Positions 19,042-26,728 of a stretch of DNA of 64,000 nucleotides are shown here, piece after piece; position 1 is the stretch's first letter; each line of letters begins with the position of its first letter. The notes below the pieces were generated by a model that was given only the letters and a program-made list of their open reading frames with translations, did no database searches and had not been told where the DNA came from. The stretch comes from Corynebacterium marinum DSM 44953. Its GTDB lineage: Bacteria > Actinomycetota > Actinomycetes > Mycobacteriales > Mycobacteriaceae. A program made the position numbers and the translations under genes. The stretch lies in NCBI RefSeq assembly GCF_000835165.1, contig NZ_CP007790.1, positions 1,798,001-1,862,000 of the forward strand. The letters run 5' to 3'.

Positions 19042-20247
19042 TCAGCGCAGGTGCGCGGTGTCGTTGAAGATGCGCAGCGTCGACCCGACGCGGGCCTCCT
19101 CGCCGAAGAACTCGACCACGCTGAGTGAGGCCAGGTCCAGGAACATCCGCGACACCACGTGCGGCCCCGCGTCGAGTGCCTGCCGGATGAAGGACTTGAT
19201 CGGCGTGACGTGGCTGACCACGAGCACGGTCCGGCACTCGTAACGCTGCTGCAGTTCCCGGCGCACGCCGCTCACGCGGTTGTGGAGGATCTGCAGGGAC
19301 TCGCCCCCCGGCGGGGTGACGGTGGGGTTGGACAGCCACTCCTCGTGCAGGTGGGGGGACATGGCGTGGGCCTCGTCGAAGGTCCGCCCCTCCCACTCGC
19401 CGAAGTCCTGCTCGATGAGCTCGTCGATGATCTCCACCTCGAGGCCGAGCAGGTCCGCGGCGGCCCGGGCGGTCTGCACGCAGCGGGTCAGCGGGGAGGT
19501 GACGATCGCGTCGATGCCCCCGCGCCCCTGCAGCATCCGGGCCGCGGCGGCGGCCTGCTGCAGGCCCACCTCGGTGAGCGAGGGGTCGGAGTGGCCGGAG
19601 TACTGCTTCGCCGCGGACATCTCCGTCTGGCCGTGGCGCAGCAGGACGAAGCGGGTCGGCGGGGAGGTCGCGCCGGTCCAGTGGGAGGGGGTGCCGGAGG
19701 TCGACTGGGCGGTGGCGACGATCTCGCAGTCGTCGGCGCCGCGCTCCCCCGACTCAGGGCCAACCGGCTCGGCGTCAACGGGTTCGGAAGCAACCTCGGC
19801 GCCGCCCACGATGCCCGGCTCGTGGCCGGCGGCCGCGGCGTCCATGGCGGTGTTGGACAGGGCGTCGGCGGCGGAGTTCTTCGCCCGCGGCACCCAGGTG
19901 AAGGTGACCCGGTCGAAGCCGTCCACGAGGCGGCGGGCCTCGAGTGCGAGCGCCTGCATGTCGGGGTGCTTGATCTTCCACCGGCCACTCATCTGCTCGA
20001 CGACGAGCTTGGAGTCCATGTGCACGTCGACCGTGCGGGCGCCGAGGTCGCGCGCGGCCTCCAGCCCGCGGAGCATGCCGTGGTACTCGGCGACATTGTT
20101 GGTGGCGCGCCTACCCACGACGTAGACGATCTCGCGCAGAACGGTGCGCCCGTCGGCGGCGTAGACGACGGTGCCGGAACCGGCGGTGCCCGGGTTGCCG
20201 CGGGAGCCGCCGTCGGCGTAGACGATCACATGGTTATGGTCCGCCAC
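19042..20247 (-). CDS. Bifunctional RNase HI / histidine phosphatase
   Basis: A 401-residue fusion. Residues ~5-140 are RNase HI with the carboxylate sites in VYADGGSRGNPG, NVAEYHGMLRGLEAA, VHMDSKLVVEQM and the D in NSAADALSN; residues ~200-401 are a histidine (phosphoglycerate-mutase-like) phosphatase with FVLLRHGQTEMS and a second His in VSHVTPIK. The layout matches mycobacterial Rv2228c (RNase H / alpha-ribazole-type phosphatase). Start: a GTG at 20247 that overlaps the TAG of the upstream zinc-ribbon gene (TAGTG), pointing to coupled translation. It degrades RNA in RNA:DNA hybrids. Confidence 0.92.
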   Translation of the reverse strand: MADHNHVIVYADGGSRGNPGTAGSGTVVYAADGRTVLREIVYVVGRRATNNVAEYHGMLRGLEAARDLGARTVDVHMDSKLVVEQMSGRWKIKHPDMQALALEARRLVDGFDRVTFTWVPRAKNSAADALSNTAMDAAAAGHEPGIVGGAEVASEPVDAEPVGPESGERGADDCEIVATAQSTSGTPSHWTGATSPPTRFVLLRHGQTEMSAAKQYSGHSDPSLTEVGLQQAAAAARMLQGRGGIDAIVTSPLTRCVQTARAAADLLGLEVEIIDELIEQDFGEWEGRTFDEAHAMSPHLHEEWLSNPTVTPPGGESLQILHNRVSGVRRELQQRYECRTVLVVSHVTPIKSFIRQALDAGPHVVSRMFLDLASLSVVEFFGEEARVGSTLRIFNDTAHLR

Positions 20248-20969
20248 TAGTCCTGCTTCCGGATGAGGTAGGTGCCGCACTCGGGGCAGTGGGGCAGCTC
20301 GTCGGCGGGGGCGCGGTTGACGCGCTGCTGGTCCATGCCGGAGAGCACGATGTAGCAGCCCCCGCAGGTGCGTCCGTTGAAGTCGGCGGCGCCGACGTCG
20401 GAGTCGTTCTTCTGGGCGTCGTACTCGGCGAGGGCGTCCTGGGGCAGCTGGGCGCGCAGTTCCTCGATGTGGGTCTGCGGGTCCTTGATGGCGGCGGCAG
20501 CCTCGTTGGCGGAGTCCGCGGAGCGCTTGGCAGCCTCGACCTGGCGGGTGAGTTCATCGGACTGGGCGCCGTGGACCTCGCGGTTGTTGCGCAGGGCGTG
20601 GACCTGGTTGTGGCACTCCGCCAGCTCGCTCATGAGGTCCGCGATCCGTGACTTCGCGGAGTAGCGGTCGTGCTCGAGCTCGCGGCGGCGTTCGGGGTCG
20701 GTCTCGGCCGCCAGCTGGGCCTTGTCGTCGCGTTCGCGCTTGCGCAGCTTGCGCTCGTCCTCCTGGATCCGCAGGATCTCCGCCTCCATGTCGTCGACGG
20801 CCATCTGGGCGGCCGCCGAGGCGTTGAGCATGCGCTGCTGCTCCTGGACGAGGCGCTCGTACTCCTTCTGCTCCCGGGTCACGAAGGCCCCGTCACCCAC
20901 CACGTCCATGGATCGTTCGGTGTTGGCCAGCTCGAGCAGGACGGCCTGCTGTTGGGGGTCGAGTTTCAT
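20247..20969 (-). CDS. Coiled-coil protein with C-terminal C4 zinc ribbon (DUF164/COG1579)
   Basis: A 240-residue protein. Residues ~10-160 are Glu/Arg/Leu-rich and predicted coiled coil; the C-terminal ~60 residues carry two Cys pairs, CGGC and CPEC, forming the C4 zinc ribbon. It corresponds to mycobacterial Rv2229c, which lies between the RNase H/phosphatase and Nif3-like genes as here. It may act as a nucleic-acid or tRNA-modification partner, but this is not proven for the family. The stop is shared with the start of the downstream gene. Confidence 0.88.
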   Translation of the reverse strand: MKLDPQQQAVLLELANTERSMDVVGDGAFVTREQKEYERLVQEQQRMLNASAAAQMAVDDMEAEILRIQEDERKLRKRERDDKAQLAAETDPERRRELEHDRYSAKSRIADLMSELAECHNQVHALRNNREVHGAQSDELTRQVEAAKRSADSANEAAAAIKDPQTHIEELRAQLPQDALAEYDAQKNDSDVGAADFNGRTCGGCYIVLSGMDQQRVNRAPADELPHCPECGTYLIRKQD

Positions 20970-20979
20970 GTTGTTCCTT

Positions 20980-22128
20980 CTACTTGCTGGGGTGGGCGTT
21001 GCTTGCGTGGGCGGACAGGGTCCAGGGGTCAGTGCGCAGGTCGATGACGTGCGTCTCGACGCCCGCCTCCCCGCCGACGATCCCCGCCGCCTGCGCGGCC
21101 CACGGGAATTCGCTCGCCCAGTGGGCGGTGTCGATGACGGGCGGGCCGCCGGCCCGGAGGTACTCGTCGACGGGGTGGTGCCGCAGGTCGGAGGTGACGT
21201 AGGCGTCGACGCCCAGGCCGCGGACCGCGTCGAGGAAACTGTCGCCGGACCCGGAGCTGACCGCCACGGTGCGGATGACCGCGTCGGGGTCGCCCGCGGC
21301 GCGGACCCCCCACTCGGTCTGCGGCAGGGCGTCGGCCACCTGCTGGGTGAAGTCCCGCAGGGTCATCGGTTCAGGCAGCTCACCGATTCTACCCAGACCC
21401 GGGGCCAGGGCGGTATCCGAGGTGTCGGCCATCTCGAGGATGTCGAAGGCCGGCTCCTCGTAGGGGTGGGCGGCTCGCAGGGCGTCGATGAGGGCGCGGC
21501 GTCGCGAAGCGGGGGCGACGAACTCGACCCGCAGCTCAGCCGCCCGGTGCGGCACCCCGACCTCGCCGTCGGTGGGGTCGGCGCCCTCGACGGGCGTGAA
21601 CTGGCCGGTGCCCTCAATGTCGAAGGCGCAGCCGCGGTAGTTGCCGATCCCGCCGGCGCCGGCGTCGAAGAGCGCCGCCTTCAGCGCCTCCGCGTCGGCC
21701 GGGGGAACGTGCACGCCCCACTTATCCACGGCGGCGCCGGACTTCGGCAGGATCGGCCGGCCCGGAGTGATGCCGACCAGCTCGGCGAGGCGGTCGTTGA
21801 CGCCGGGGCGGGCCGAATCCGCGTTGGTGTGCGCGCTGAACAGCGCCACCCCGCCCTTGATGAGGGTGTGGATGACCTTCCCCTTCGGGGTGTCGGCCGC
21901 CACGGACGTCACGCCGCGCATGAGCAGCGGATGGTGGACCACCAGCATCTGCGCGCCGATGCGCACCGCCTCCTCGGCGACGGCCTGGGTGCAGTCCAGG
22001 GCGAAGGCGACCCGCCGGACCTCGTCGGCCGGGTCGCCGCAGACCAGGCCCACGGTGTCCCAGCTCTCCGCGAGCGAGGGCGGGTAGGCGGCCTCGAGGA
22101 TCGTCCGGATCTGTGCGACTGTGCTCAT
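20980..22128 (-). CDS. Nif3-like dinuclear metal-centre protein
   Basis: A 382-residue protein with the two conserved Nif3/DUF34 lobes: at the N-terminus FPPSLAESWDTVGLVCGD and MLVVHHPLLMRGV (HH binds metal), and at the C-terminus VSSGSGDSFLDAVRGLGVDAYVTSDLRHHPVDEYL. The ~130-residue insert (residues ~135-250) is the long-form insert typical of actinobacterial and Bacillus members. Members form toroidal hexamers with a dinuclear metal site; proposed as GTP cyclohydrolase-like or cofactor damage-repair, unproven. It is 10 bp upstream of the zinc-ribbon gene in the same direction. Confidence 0.92.
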   Translation of the reverse strand: MSTVAQIRTILEAAYPPSLAESWDTVGLVCGDPADEVRRVAFALDCTQAVAEEAVRIGAQMLVVHHPLLMRGVTSVAADTPKGKVIHTLIKGGVALFSAHTNADSARPGVNDRLAELVGITPGRPILPKSGAAVDKWGVHVPPADAEALKAALFDAGAGGIGNYRGCAFDIEGTGQFTPVEGADPTDGEVGVPHRAAELRVEFVAPASRRRALIDALRAAHPYEEPAFDILEMADTSDTALAPGLGRIGELPEPMTLRDFTQQVADALPQTEWGVRAAGDPDAVIRTVAVSSGSGDSFLDAVRGLGVDAYVTSDLRHHPVDEYLRAGGPPVIDTAHWASEFPWAAQAAGIVGGEAGVETHVIDLRTDPWTLSAHASNAHPSK

Positions 22129-22181
22129 GGCTCCTCAGTGTAGACGGGCAGTTTCCCGCCCTGTCTGGCACATTGGGGGCG

Positions 22182-22829
22182 GTGAGCATTCTTCTTCTCG
22201 ACGTCGACGGCACCCTCATCGATTCCCTCCCCGGCATCCAGCGTGGATTCCGGCACACCCTCGACCTGCTCGGCTGGCCCCACCCGGACCAGGAGTTCAC
22301 CGACCGCATCGCCGGCCCGCCGATGGAGACCACCCTGCGCTCCCTGGGCATGAGTGAGGAGCTGGCGCAGGAGGGCCTGCAGATCTACCTCGAGTACACC
22401 CGCCGCGGCGGCTGGGCCGACGCCGCCACCTTCCCCGGCACGCTCGAGCTGGTGCGCCGGTGGAAGTCCGCGGGCCTGACGCTGGCGACCGCCACCTCCA
22501 AGGGGGAGTCCTTCGCCCGGCAGATCCTGGAGCGCGAGGGCTTCCTCGAGCACATCGACTTCCTCGGCGCCGCCCAGGAGGACGGGCCCCGGCGCCGCAA
22601 GTCGGCCGTGATCGAGCACGTGCTCGCCACGAACGGTTGGCGTGTTGACACGTCAGATATCCTCATGATCGGTGACCGTTCCCACGACATCGAGGGTGCC
22701 GCCGAACACGGCATCGACACCGTCGCCGTCGCCTGGGGATACGGAACCCCCGCGGAGTGGGCGACCGCCGCACACACCGCGCACACGCCCGAAGATCTGG
22801 AAGGGATCGTCCATGACTGGCTCGCCTAA
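22182..22829 (+). CDS. HAD-superfamily hydrolase, PtkA-like by position
   Basis: A 215-residue HAD protein of the phosphoglycolate-phosphatase type: motif I LLDVDGTLIDS at the N-terminus, motif II in TATSKG, motif III K in the RRRKSAVIEHV segment, and motif IV MIGDRSHDIEGA. The start is a GTG at 22182 with the motif immediately after. The last 17 bp overlap the tyrosine phosphatase gene. In M. tuberculosis the same slot before ptpA holds PtkA (Rv2232), a HAD protein reported as a tyrosine kinase; orthology here is by synteny and fold only. Confidence 0.87.
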   Translation: MSILLLDVDGTLIDSLPGIQRGFRHTLDLLGWPHPDQEFTDRIAGPPMETTLRSLGMSEELAQEGLQIYLEYTRRGGWADAATFPGTLELVRRWKSAGLTLATATSKGESFARQILEREGFLEHIDFLGAAQEDGPRRRKSAVIEHVLATNGWRVDTSDILMIGDRSHDIEGAAEHGIDTVAVAWGYGTPAEWATAAHTAHTPEDLEGIVHDWLA

Positions 22830-23325
22830 CGAGGATGAGCGTTACCACGTCAACTTCGTCTGCACCGGAAACATCTGCCGCTCGCCCATGGCCGAGGTGA
22901 TCTTCCACGACGCGGTGGAACGCTTCGGCCTCGCCGCGCACATCCGGGTGTCGTCCTGCGGCATCGGCGGCTGGCACGTGGGCAACGGCGCCGACAAGCG
23001 CGCCGTCGCCGAACTGCGCGCCGCGGGCCACGACGGCTCCGAGCACGTCGCCTCCCAGCTGGGCCCCGAGGACATCGCCGCCGATCTGATCGTCGCCCTG
23101 GACACCGGGCACGTCGCCGAGCTCCTCGCCCGGGAGGTGCCGGAGGGCAAGATCCGCCTGCTGCGCAGCTTCGACCCCACCGCCCCCGAACAGGCCTCCG
23201 TGGCCGACCCCTACTACGGCGGGCCGGAAGGCTTCCGGCAGACCCGCCGGGAGATCGAGGCCTCCGTCGAGGGCCTGCTCAACTTCGCCCGCGGGGCGAT
23301 CCAGGTGAGCAACCGGGCAGTGTAG
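22813..23325 (+). CDS. ptpA: Low-molecular-weight protein tyrosine phosphatase
   Basis: A 170-residue protein that removes phosphate from tyrosine residues. The P-loop VCTGNICRSPM (residues ~15-25) contains the nucleophilic Cys and Arg of the C-x5-R signature, and the general acid Asp lies in VADPYYGG (~126). Start at ATG 22813, inside the 3' end of the HAD gene. Its order next to the HAD gene and SURF1 equals the mycobacterial ptkA-ptpA-Rv2235 arrangement. Cytoplasmic, no signal peptide. Confidence 0.92.
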   Translation: MTGSPNEDERYHVNFVCTGNICRSPMAEVIFHDAVERFGLAAHIRVSSCGIGGWHVGNGADKRAVAELRAAGHDGSEHVASQLGPEDIAADLIVALDTGHVAELLAREVPEGKIRLLRSFDPTAPEQASVADPYYGGPEGFRQTRREIEASVEGLLNFARGAIQVSNRAV

Positions 23326-23350
23326 ACACGGCGGGTACACTGTCCTTCTG

Positions 23351-24250
23351 ATGAACACGACACGGCAGCGTTACGGAAGCGTCCACGGGCGGGGTAGGAA
23401 GGGTTGGAGGACCTTCCTCAAACCGGGCTGGGTGTTCATGTTCCTGGCCATCATCGCGTTCTCCTACGCCGCCTTCTCCTTCCTCGCCCCCTGGCAGTTG
23501 GGCAAGGACGACCAGATCGTCGAGCGCAACGAGCAGATCGAGGCCGCCTTCGAGGTCGACCCCGTGCCCGCCGAAGAGGTCTTCGGCCCGGGCGGCTCAA
23601 TCGCCCCGGAGGACGAGTGGCGCCGCGTCATCCTCGAGGGCCGCTACCTCACCGACGCCGAGGTCCTCCTGCGCCTGCGGCCGGTCGACTCCTCCCCCGC
23701 CTTCCACGCCCTGACCCCCTTCCAGCTCGACTCCGGGGCGACGATCCTGGTCAACCGCGGTTTCACCGTTCCGCTGGACGGCAACGTCCCCGACATGACC
23801 GACGCCCCCGCCGGGCCGGCCAGCATCGTCGGCCACGCCCGTTTCAACGAGGCCGTCCCGCTCTCCGAGCCCATGACCGACCAAGGCTACCGACAGGTCT
23901 ACGGCATCAACACGCCGCAGATCTCCGAGGTCGTGGGAGTGGACCTCGCCGAGGGCTACGTGCAGCTCTCCGCCGACCAGCCCGGCGTGCTCAACGCCAT
24001 CCCGGTGCCCAAGCTCGACCGCGGTTCGCACCTGTCCTACGGCTTCCAGTGGATCGCCTTCGGCATCATGGCCCCGCTCGGCCTGGGCTACTTCATCTGG
24101 GCCGAGATCCGTGAGCGCCGCCGCGTGCGCGACGAGGAGCAGGAGCTTGTCGGCGCCCCCGGTGCCCCCGTGGAAGCGGAGACGGCGGCGGTGCCAGAGG
24201 TTCCGGCGGCGTCGAGAAGAACGCGCGAGCGCTACGGCGACGGCCGCTGA
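23351..24250 (+). CDS. SURF1-family cytochrome oxidase assembly protein
   Basis: A 299-residue membrane protein with one transmembrane helix near each end: FMFLAIIAFSYAAFSFLAPW (~32-51), directly followed by the SURF1 motif WQLGKDDQIVERNEQI, and WIAFGIMAPLGLGYFIWAEI (~234-253). The loop between them is extracytoplasmic, with GRYL, VNRGFTVPL and the C-terminal HLSYGFQWIAFG signature. It helps haem insertion or assembly of aa3-type cytochrome oxidase. The tail after TM2 is Arg- then Glu/Ala-rich. 25 bp after the phosphatase gene. Confidence 0.92.
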   Translation: MNTTRQRYGSVHGRGRKGWRTFLKPGWVFMFLAIIAFSYAAFSFLAPWQLGKDDQIVERNEQIEAAFEVDPVPAEEVFGPGGSIAPEDEWRRVILEGRYLTDAEVLLRLRPVDSSPAFHALTPFQLDSGATILVNRGFTVPLDGNVPDMTDAPAGPASIVGHARFNEAVPLSEPMTDQGYRQVYGINTPQISEVVGVDLAEGYVQLSADQPGVLNAIPVPKLDRGSHLSYGFQWIAFGIMAPLGLGYFIWAEIRERRRVRDEEQELVGAPGAPVEAETAAVPEVPAASRRTRERYGDGR

Positions 24251-24337
24251 CAATCCTCAGGCGAAGCCCAGGAAAAATTGTCTGTGGAGGGATAGGCTGG
24301 GAATGTCACCCCGACTAGTTTCCGCAGGATAGGAATC

Positions 24338-25177
24338 ATGGGCTTCTGGAACCGACTGATCGGAACTTCCGGCGCGGAGCGGATCGTGGACGCTCGCGCG
24401 GCAGGATCCCGCACACCCCGCCACTGGCGGGCGGATGAAAAGCATGCGGACCTGTGCTGCGACCCCCGGGTGGCGGCGCAGACCCTGCTCATGGCGATGG
24501 ACAACGCCGCCGAGCTCGGGTTCGTGCCGCGGCGGGAGATCACGGTCGACGACATCGACTTCGACTTCTACAACGGCGCCGAGGGTTTCCGCCTCGAGCA
24601 CCTCAGCGCTCTGCTGCGGCTGCGGGAGGACGACGGCACGCCGGTGTTCCCCCGGACCGTCCACTTCGACCCGGAGTGTGTGGAGTCCAACGACGCTTAC
24701 GTGAACCTCCTGTGGCGCGTGGCCGAGGCCGCCGGAAGCACCGACCGCTTCACGCAGGTCCACAGCGACCTGCACTTCGGGCCTTTCTTCAGCAAGCAGC
24801 CGGTCGGCGAGCTCCATTACCACCTCGACGGCGAGCCGGTGCGTCTCGACGTCGCGGTGGAGGGCGAATGGGCCGATCCCGAGGTCGTCCGCCAGATCTG
24901 CAAGGACGCCACCCCCGAGGGGCACCGCTGGGTGGCCACCGGCGACTTCGCGGTGCACGTGTGGGTACCAGAGGAGCGTGCGGACGAGATCGCGCGTATC
25001 TTCGCCTCCGAGGACACCGCCGCCGAGGCGCGCCTCGCGGGCCTCCTCTACGAGGAGCGCCACCACGGACCCCACCGACACCACGAACACGCAGGAGCAG
25101 CCCATGAAGAGCCGGAAGAAGCAGCGCAGCAGGACCCGGAAGGTCGTCGAGACGACTCCGGCCCCCGTCCAGACTGA
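24338..25177 (+). CDS. Conserved corynebacterial hypothetical protein, copy A of tandem pair
   Basis: A 279-residue soluble protein; ATG at 24338 follows GATAGGAATC. No catalytic motif is recognised. Residues ~60-110 (VPRREITVDDIDFDF, then LEHLSALLRLREDDGTPVFP.TVHFDPE) and ~190-230 (VVRQICKDATPEGHRWVATGDFAVHVWVPEE) align by eye with the next gene. The His/Glu-rich tail (RHHGPHRHHEHAG) could bind metal. The next gene starts inside its 3' end (74 bp overlap). Confidence 0.75.
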   Translation: MGFWNRLIGTSGAERIVDARAAGSRTPRHWRADEKHADLCCDPRVAAQTLLMAMDNAAELGFVPRREITVDDIDFDFYNGAEGFRLEHLSALLRLREDDGTPVFPRTVHFDPECVESNDAYVNLLWRVAEAAGSTDRFTQVHSDLHFGPFFSKQPVGELHYHLDGEPVRLDVAVEGEWADPEVVRQICKDATPEGHRWVATGDFAVHVWVPEERADEIARIFASEDTAAEARLAGLLYEERHHGPHRHHEHAGAAHEEPEEAAQQDPEGRRDDSGPRPD

Positions 25178-25721
25178 CCTGGACCTCCTCGAGCGTAGCC
25201 TGTCGACCCTCGCGGCCTACGACTTCCGGCCCTCCGCCGCGATCTCGCCCGGCGACCTCGACGCCGACGCTTTCCACCGCCGCCCCCTCTCCACCCTGCT
25301 CACCCACGTCGACGAGGACGGCAACCCCCTCTTCGGGCGCGTGCACATCGACGAGGACGAACTGACCCGCACGTCCGTCACCGACCTGACCTGTTTCGCC
25401 GCCACCGTGGCCGAGCACGCCGGCACGGCGATCAGCGAACCCGTCGTCATGACCGACCCCGGCTCCCCCACCACCGGCAGCCTGCGCTACACCGTGGACC
25501 AGACGGTCCACGACCACACCTTCCACATCGACCCCGACTTCGGCGACGACCTGGTCGAGGCCGACATCCTCGAGGGCGTGGCCCCCGAGGGCTACGACGC
25601 GTTCACCTTCTACGCCGTCCCGGCCATGAAGCCGGTCACCCTCTGGCTTCCCGCCGACAGCGACGACAAACTCATCGAGGCGCTCGCCGCCGAGAACCCC
25701 GAGCCGGCGGCTACCGAATAG
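25104..25721 (+). CDS. Conserved corynebacterial hypothetical protein, copy B of tandem pair
   Basis: A 205-residue protein with a basic N-terminus (MKSRKKQRSRTRK) and a diverged copy of the preceding protein: DFRPSAAISPGDLDAD, then PLSTLLTHVDEDGNPLFGRVHIDEDE, then DILEGVAPEGYDAFTFYAVPAMKPVTLWLPADSDD, matching copy A in the same order. The start at 25104 has AGGAG 8 nt upstream and lies inside copy A. The function is unknown. A perfect 14 bp stem-loop follows the stop. Confidence 0.75.
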   Translation: MKSRKKQRSRTRKVVETTPAPVQTDLDLLERSLSTLAAYDFRPSAAISPGDLDADAFHRRPLSTLLTHVDEDGNPLFGRVHIDEDELTRTSVTDLTCFAATVAEHAGTAISEPVVMTDPGSPTTGSLRYTVDQTVHDHTFHIDPDFGDDLVEADILEGVAPEGYDAFTFYAVPAMKPVTLWLPADSDDKLIEALAAENPEPAATE

Positions 25722-25724
25722 AAG

Positions 25725-25756
25725 AAGCCGCCCGCCGGGACTCCGGCGGGCGGCTT
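25725..25756. terminator. Perfect-stem hairpin terminator
   Basis: A 14 bp perfect stem (AAGCCGCCCGCCGG and complement) with a GACT loop, starting 3 bp after the stop of the tandem hypothetical gene and directly before the leftward tRNA-Val 3' end, so it can stop transcription from both sides. Confidence 0.85.
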
Positions 25757-25760
25757 GCTG

Positions 25761-25833
25761 TGCGCTCTGACGGGCTCGAACCGCCGACCTACTGGGTGTA
25801 AACCAGTTGCTCTTCCAACTGAGCTAAGAGCGC
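25761..25833 (-). tRNA. tRNA-Val (UAC)
   Basis: On the minus strand all four arms fold: acceptor GCGCTCT/AGAGCGC, D-arm GCTC/GAGC, anticodon arm ACTGG-TTTACAC-CCAGT with anticodon UAC, T-arm GGCGG-TTCGAGC-CCGTC; discriminator A. No CCA is encoded. Confidence 0.95.
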
Positions 25834-25904
25834 TGGAAAGTGACCGGCAGGAAGTGCCTGCCGGTCACGCTTCCGGAAACTTTAGCACGCTGATCCGGAA
25901 CGAC

Positions 25905-26333
25905 TTACTTCTGGGGTCCGCTGGCCACGAGGCAGGAGCCCTGCCAGTTGCCCAGACGGGCGGCCTTGGTCTGCACCAGGCCTGCGAGCTGCGCGGATTC
26001 GGAGATCTCGCCGGGGGCGATGGTCCCCGCTTTGCCGGCGCCGGGGGTCAGGAGCCAGATGCGGCCGTTGTCGGCCAGGGGCCGGATCGCGTCGACGAGT
26101 CCGTCCACCAGGTCGCCGTCGTCTTCGCGCCACCAGAGGAGGACGAGATCGCAGAGCTCATCAGTGTCCTCGTCGAGCAGCTCCCCGCCGACGGCGTCTT
26201 CCACTGCCTCGGAGATGTTCGAATCACAGTCGTCGTCCCAGCCGACTTCCTGGACGGTCATCCCTTCACGGACACCGAGAACCTGTGCGTATTCCTGGGC
26301 GTCTTTGTGCACCACGCCCGGAGCGTCCACCAC
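25905..26333 (-). CDS. DUF3052 family protein
   Basis: A 142-residue soluble acidic protein whose start is a GTG at 26333 with GGAGG 9 nt upstream. The sequence VQEVGWDDDCDSNISEAVEDAVGGELLDEDTDELCDLVLLWWREDDGDLVDGLVDAIRPLADNGRIWLLTPGAGKAG carries the DUF3052 pattern (a Rossmann-like DLVLLWW core and GxIWLLTPG). It sits divergently next to aceE, the usual actinobacterial context. Function unknown. Confidence 0.88.
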   Translation of the reverse strand: MVDAPGVVHKDAQEYAQVLGVREGMTVQEVGWDDDCDSNISEAVEDAVGGELLDEDTDELCDLVLLWWREDDGDLVDGLVDAIRPLADNGRIWLLTPGAGKAGTIAPGEISESAQLAGLVQTKAARLGNWQGSCLVASGPQK

Positions 26334-26728
26334 TGCGTTTTCCTCCTTGTTGTAGGCCGATTCCCCTGTGGAATCGACCTGAATCGGTTACTGCTAGGCA
26401 GAATACAAGGTAACCGCTGGCTTTTCATCATTTCGTAAAGGTCACACCAGGTTATTCCGGCGGGGGTGGACCGCCCGATTCGCAAACCCAGGCTATCTTT
26501 CCGGGCTACGGAGTCCGCGTGCGACAAGTGAGCACGAGATACGGGCACGAGGGGGGCGTCGATAAGCACGGCGGTGACGGCACCGTTTTCTTCACAAGGT
26601 TGGCAGGTACCCTGCCGGGCCTTGGCCGATGAATGCACGTATCCTTGATGAGACACTCGAGCCCTTCCGGAACACCTGACCGGCAGGACCGATGCTCCAC
26701 CTCACCACCACAAACCTGGAGGCTAGAC
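26334..26728. other. 395 bp divergent promoter region between DUF3052 gene and aceE
   Basis: No gene is seen. The aceE start has a clear GGAGG at 26717-26721. -10-like hexamers (TATCCT about 90 bp upstream, TACCCT about 125 bp) occur without good -35 boxes. No perfect operator palindrome could be identified by eye; regulator sites known for aceE in C. glutamicum would need a motif scan. Confidence 0.4.
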
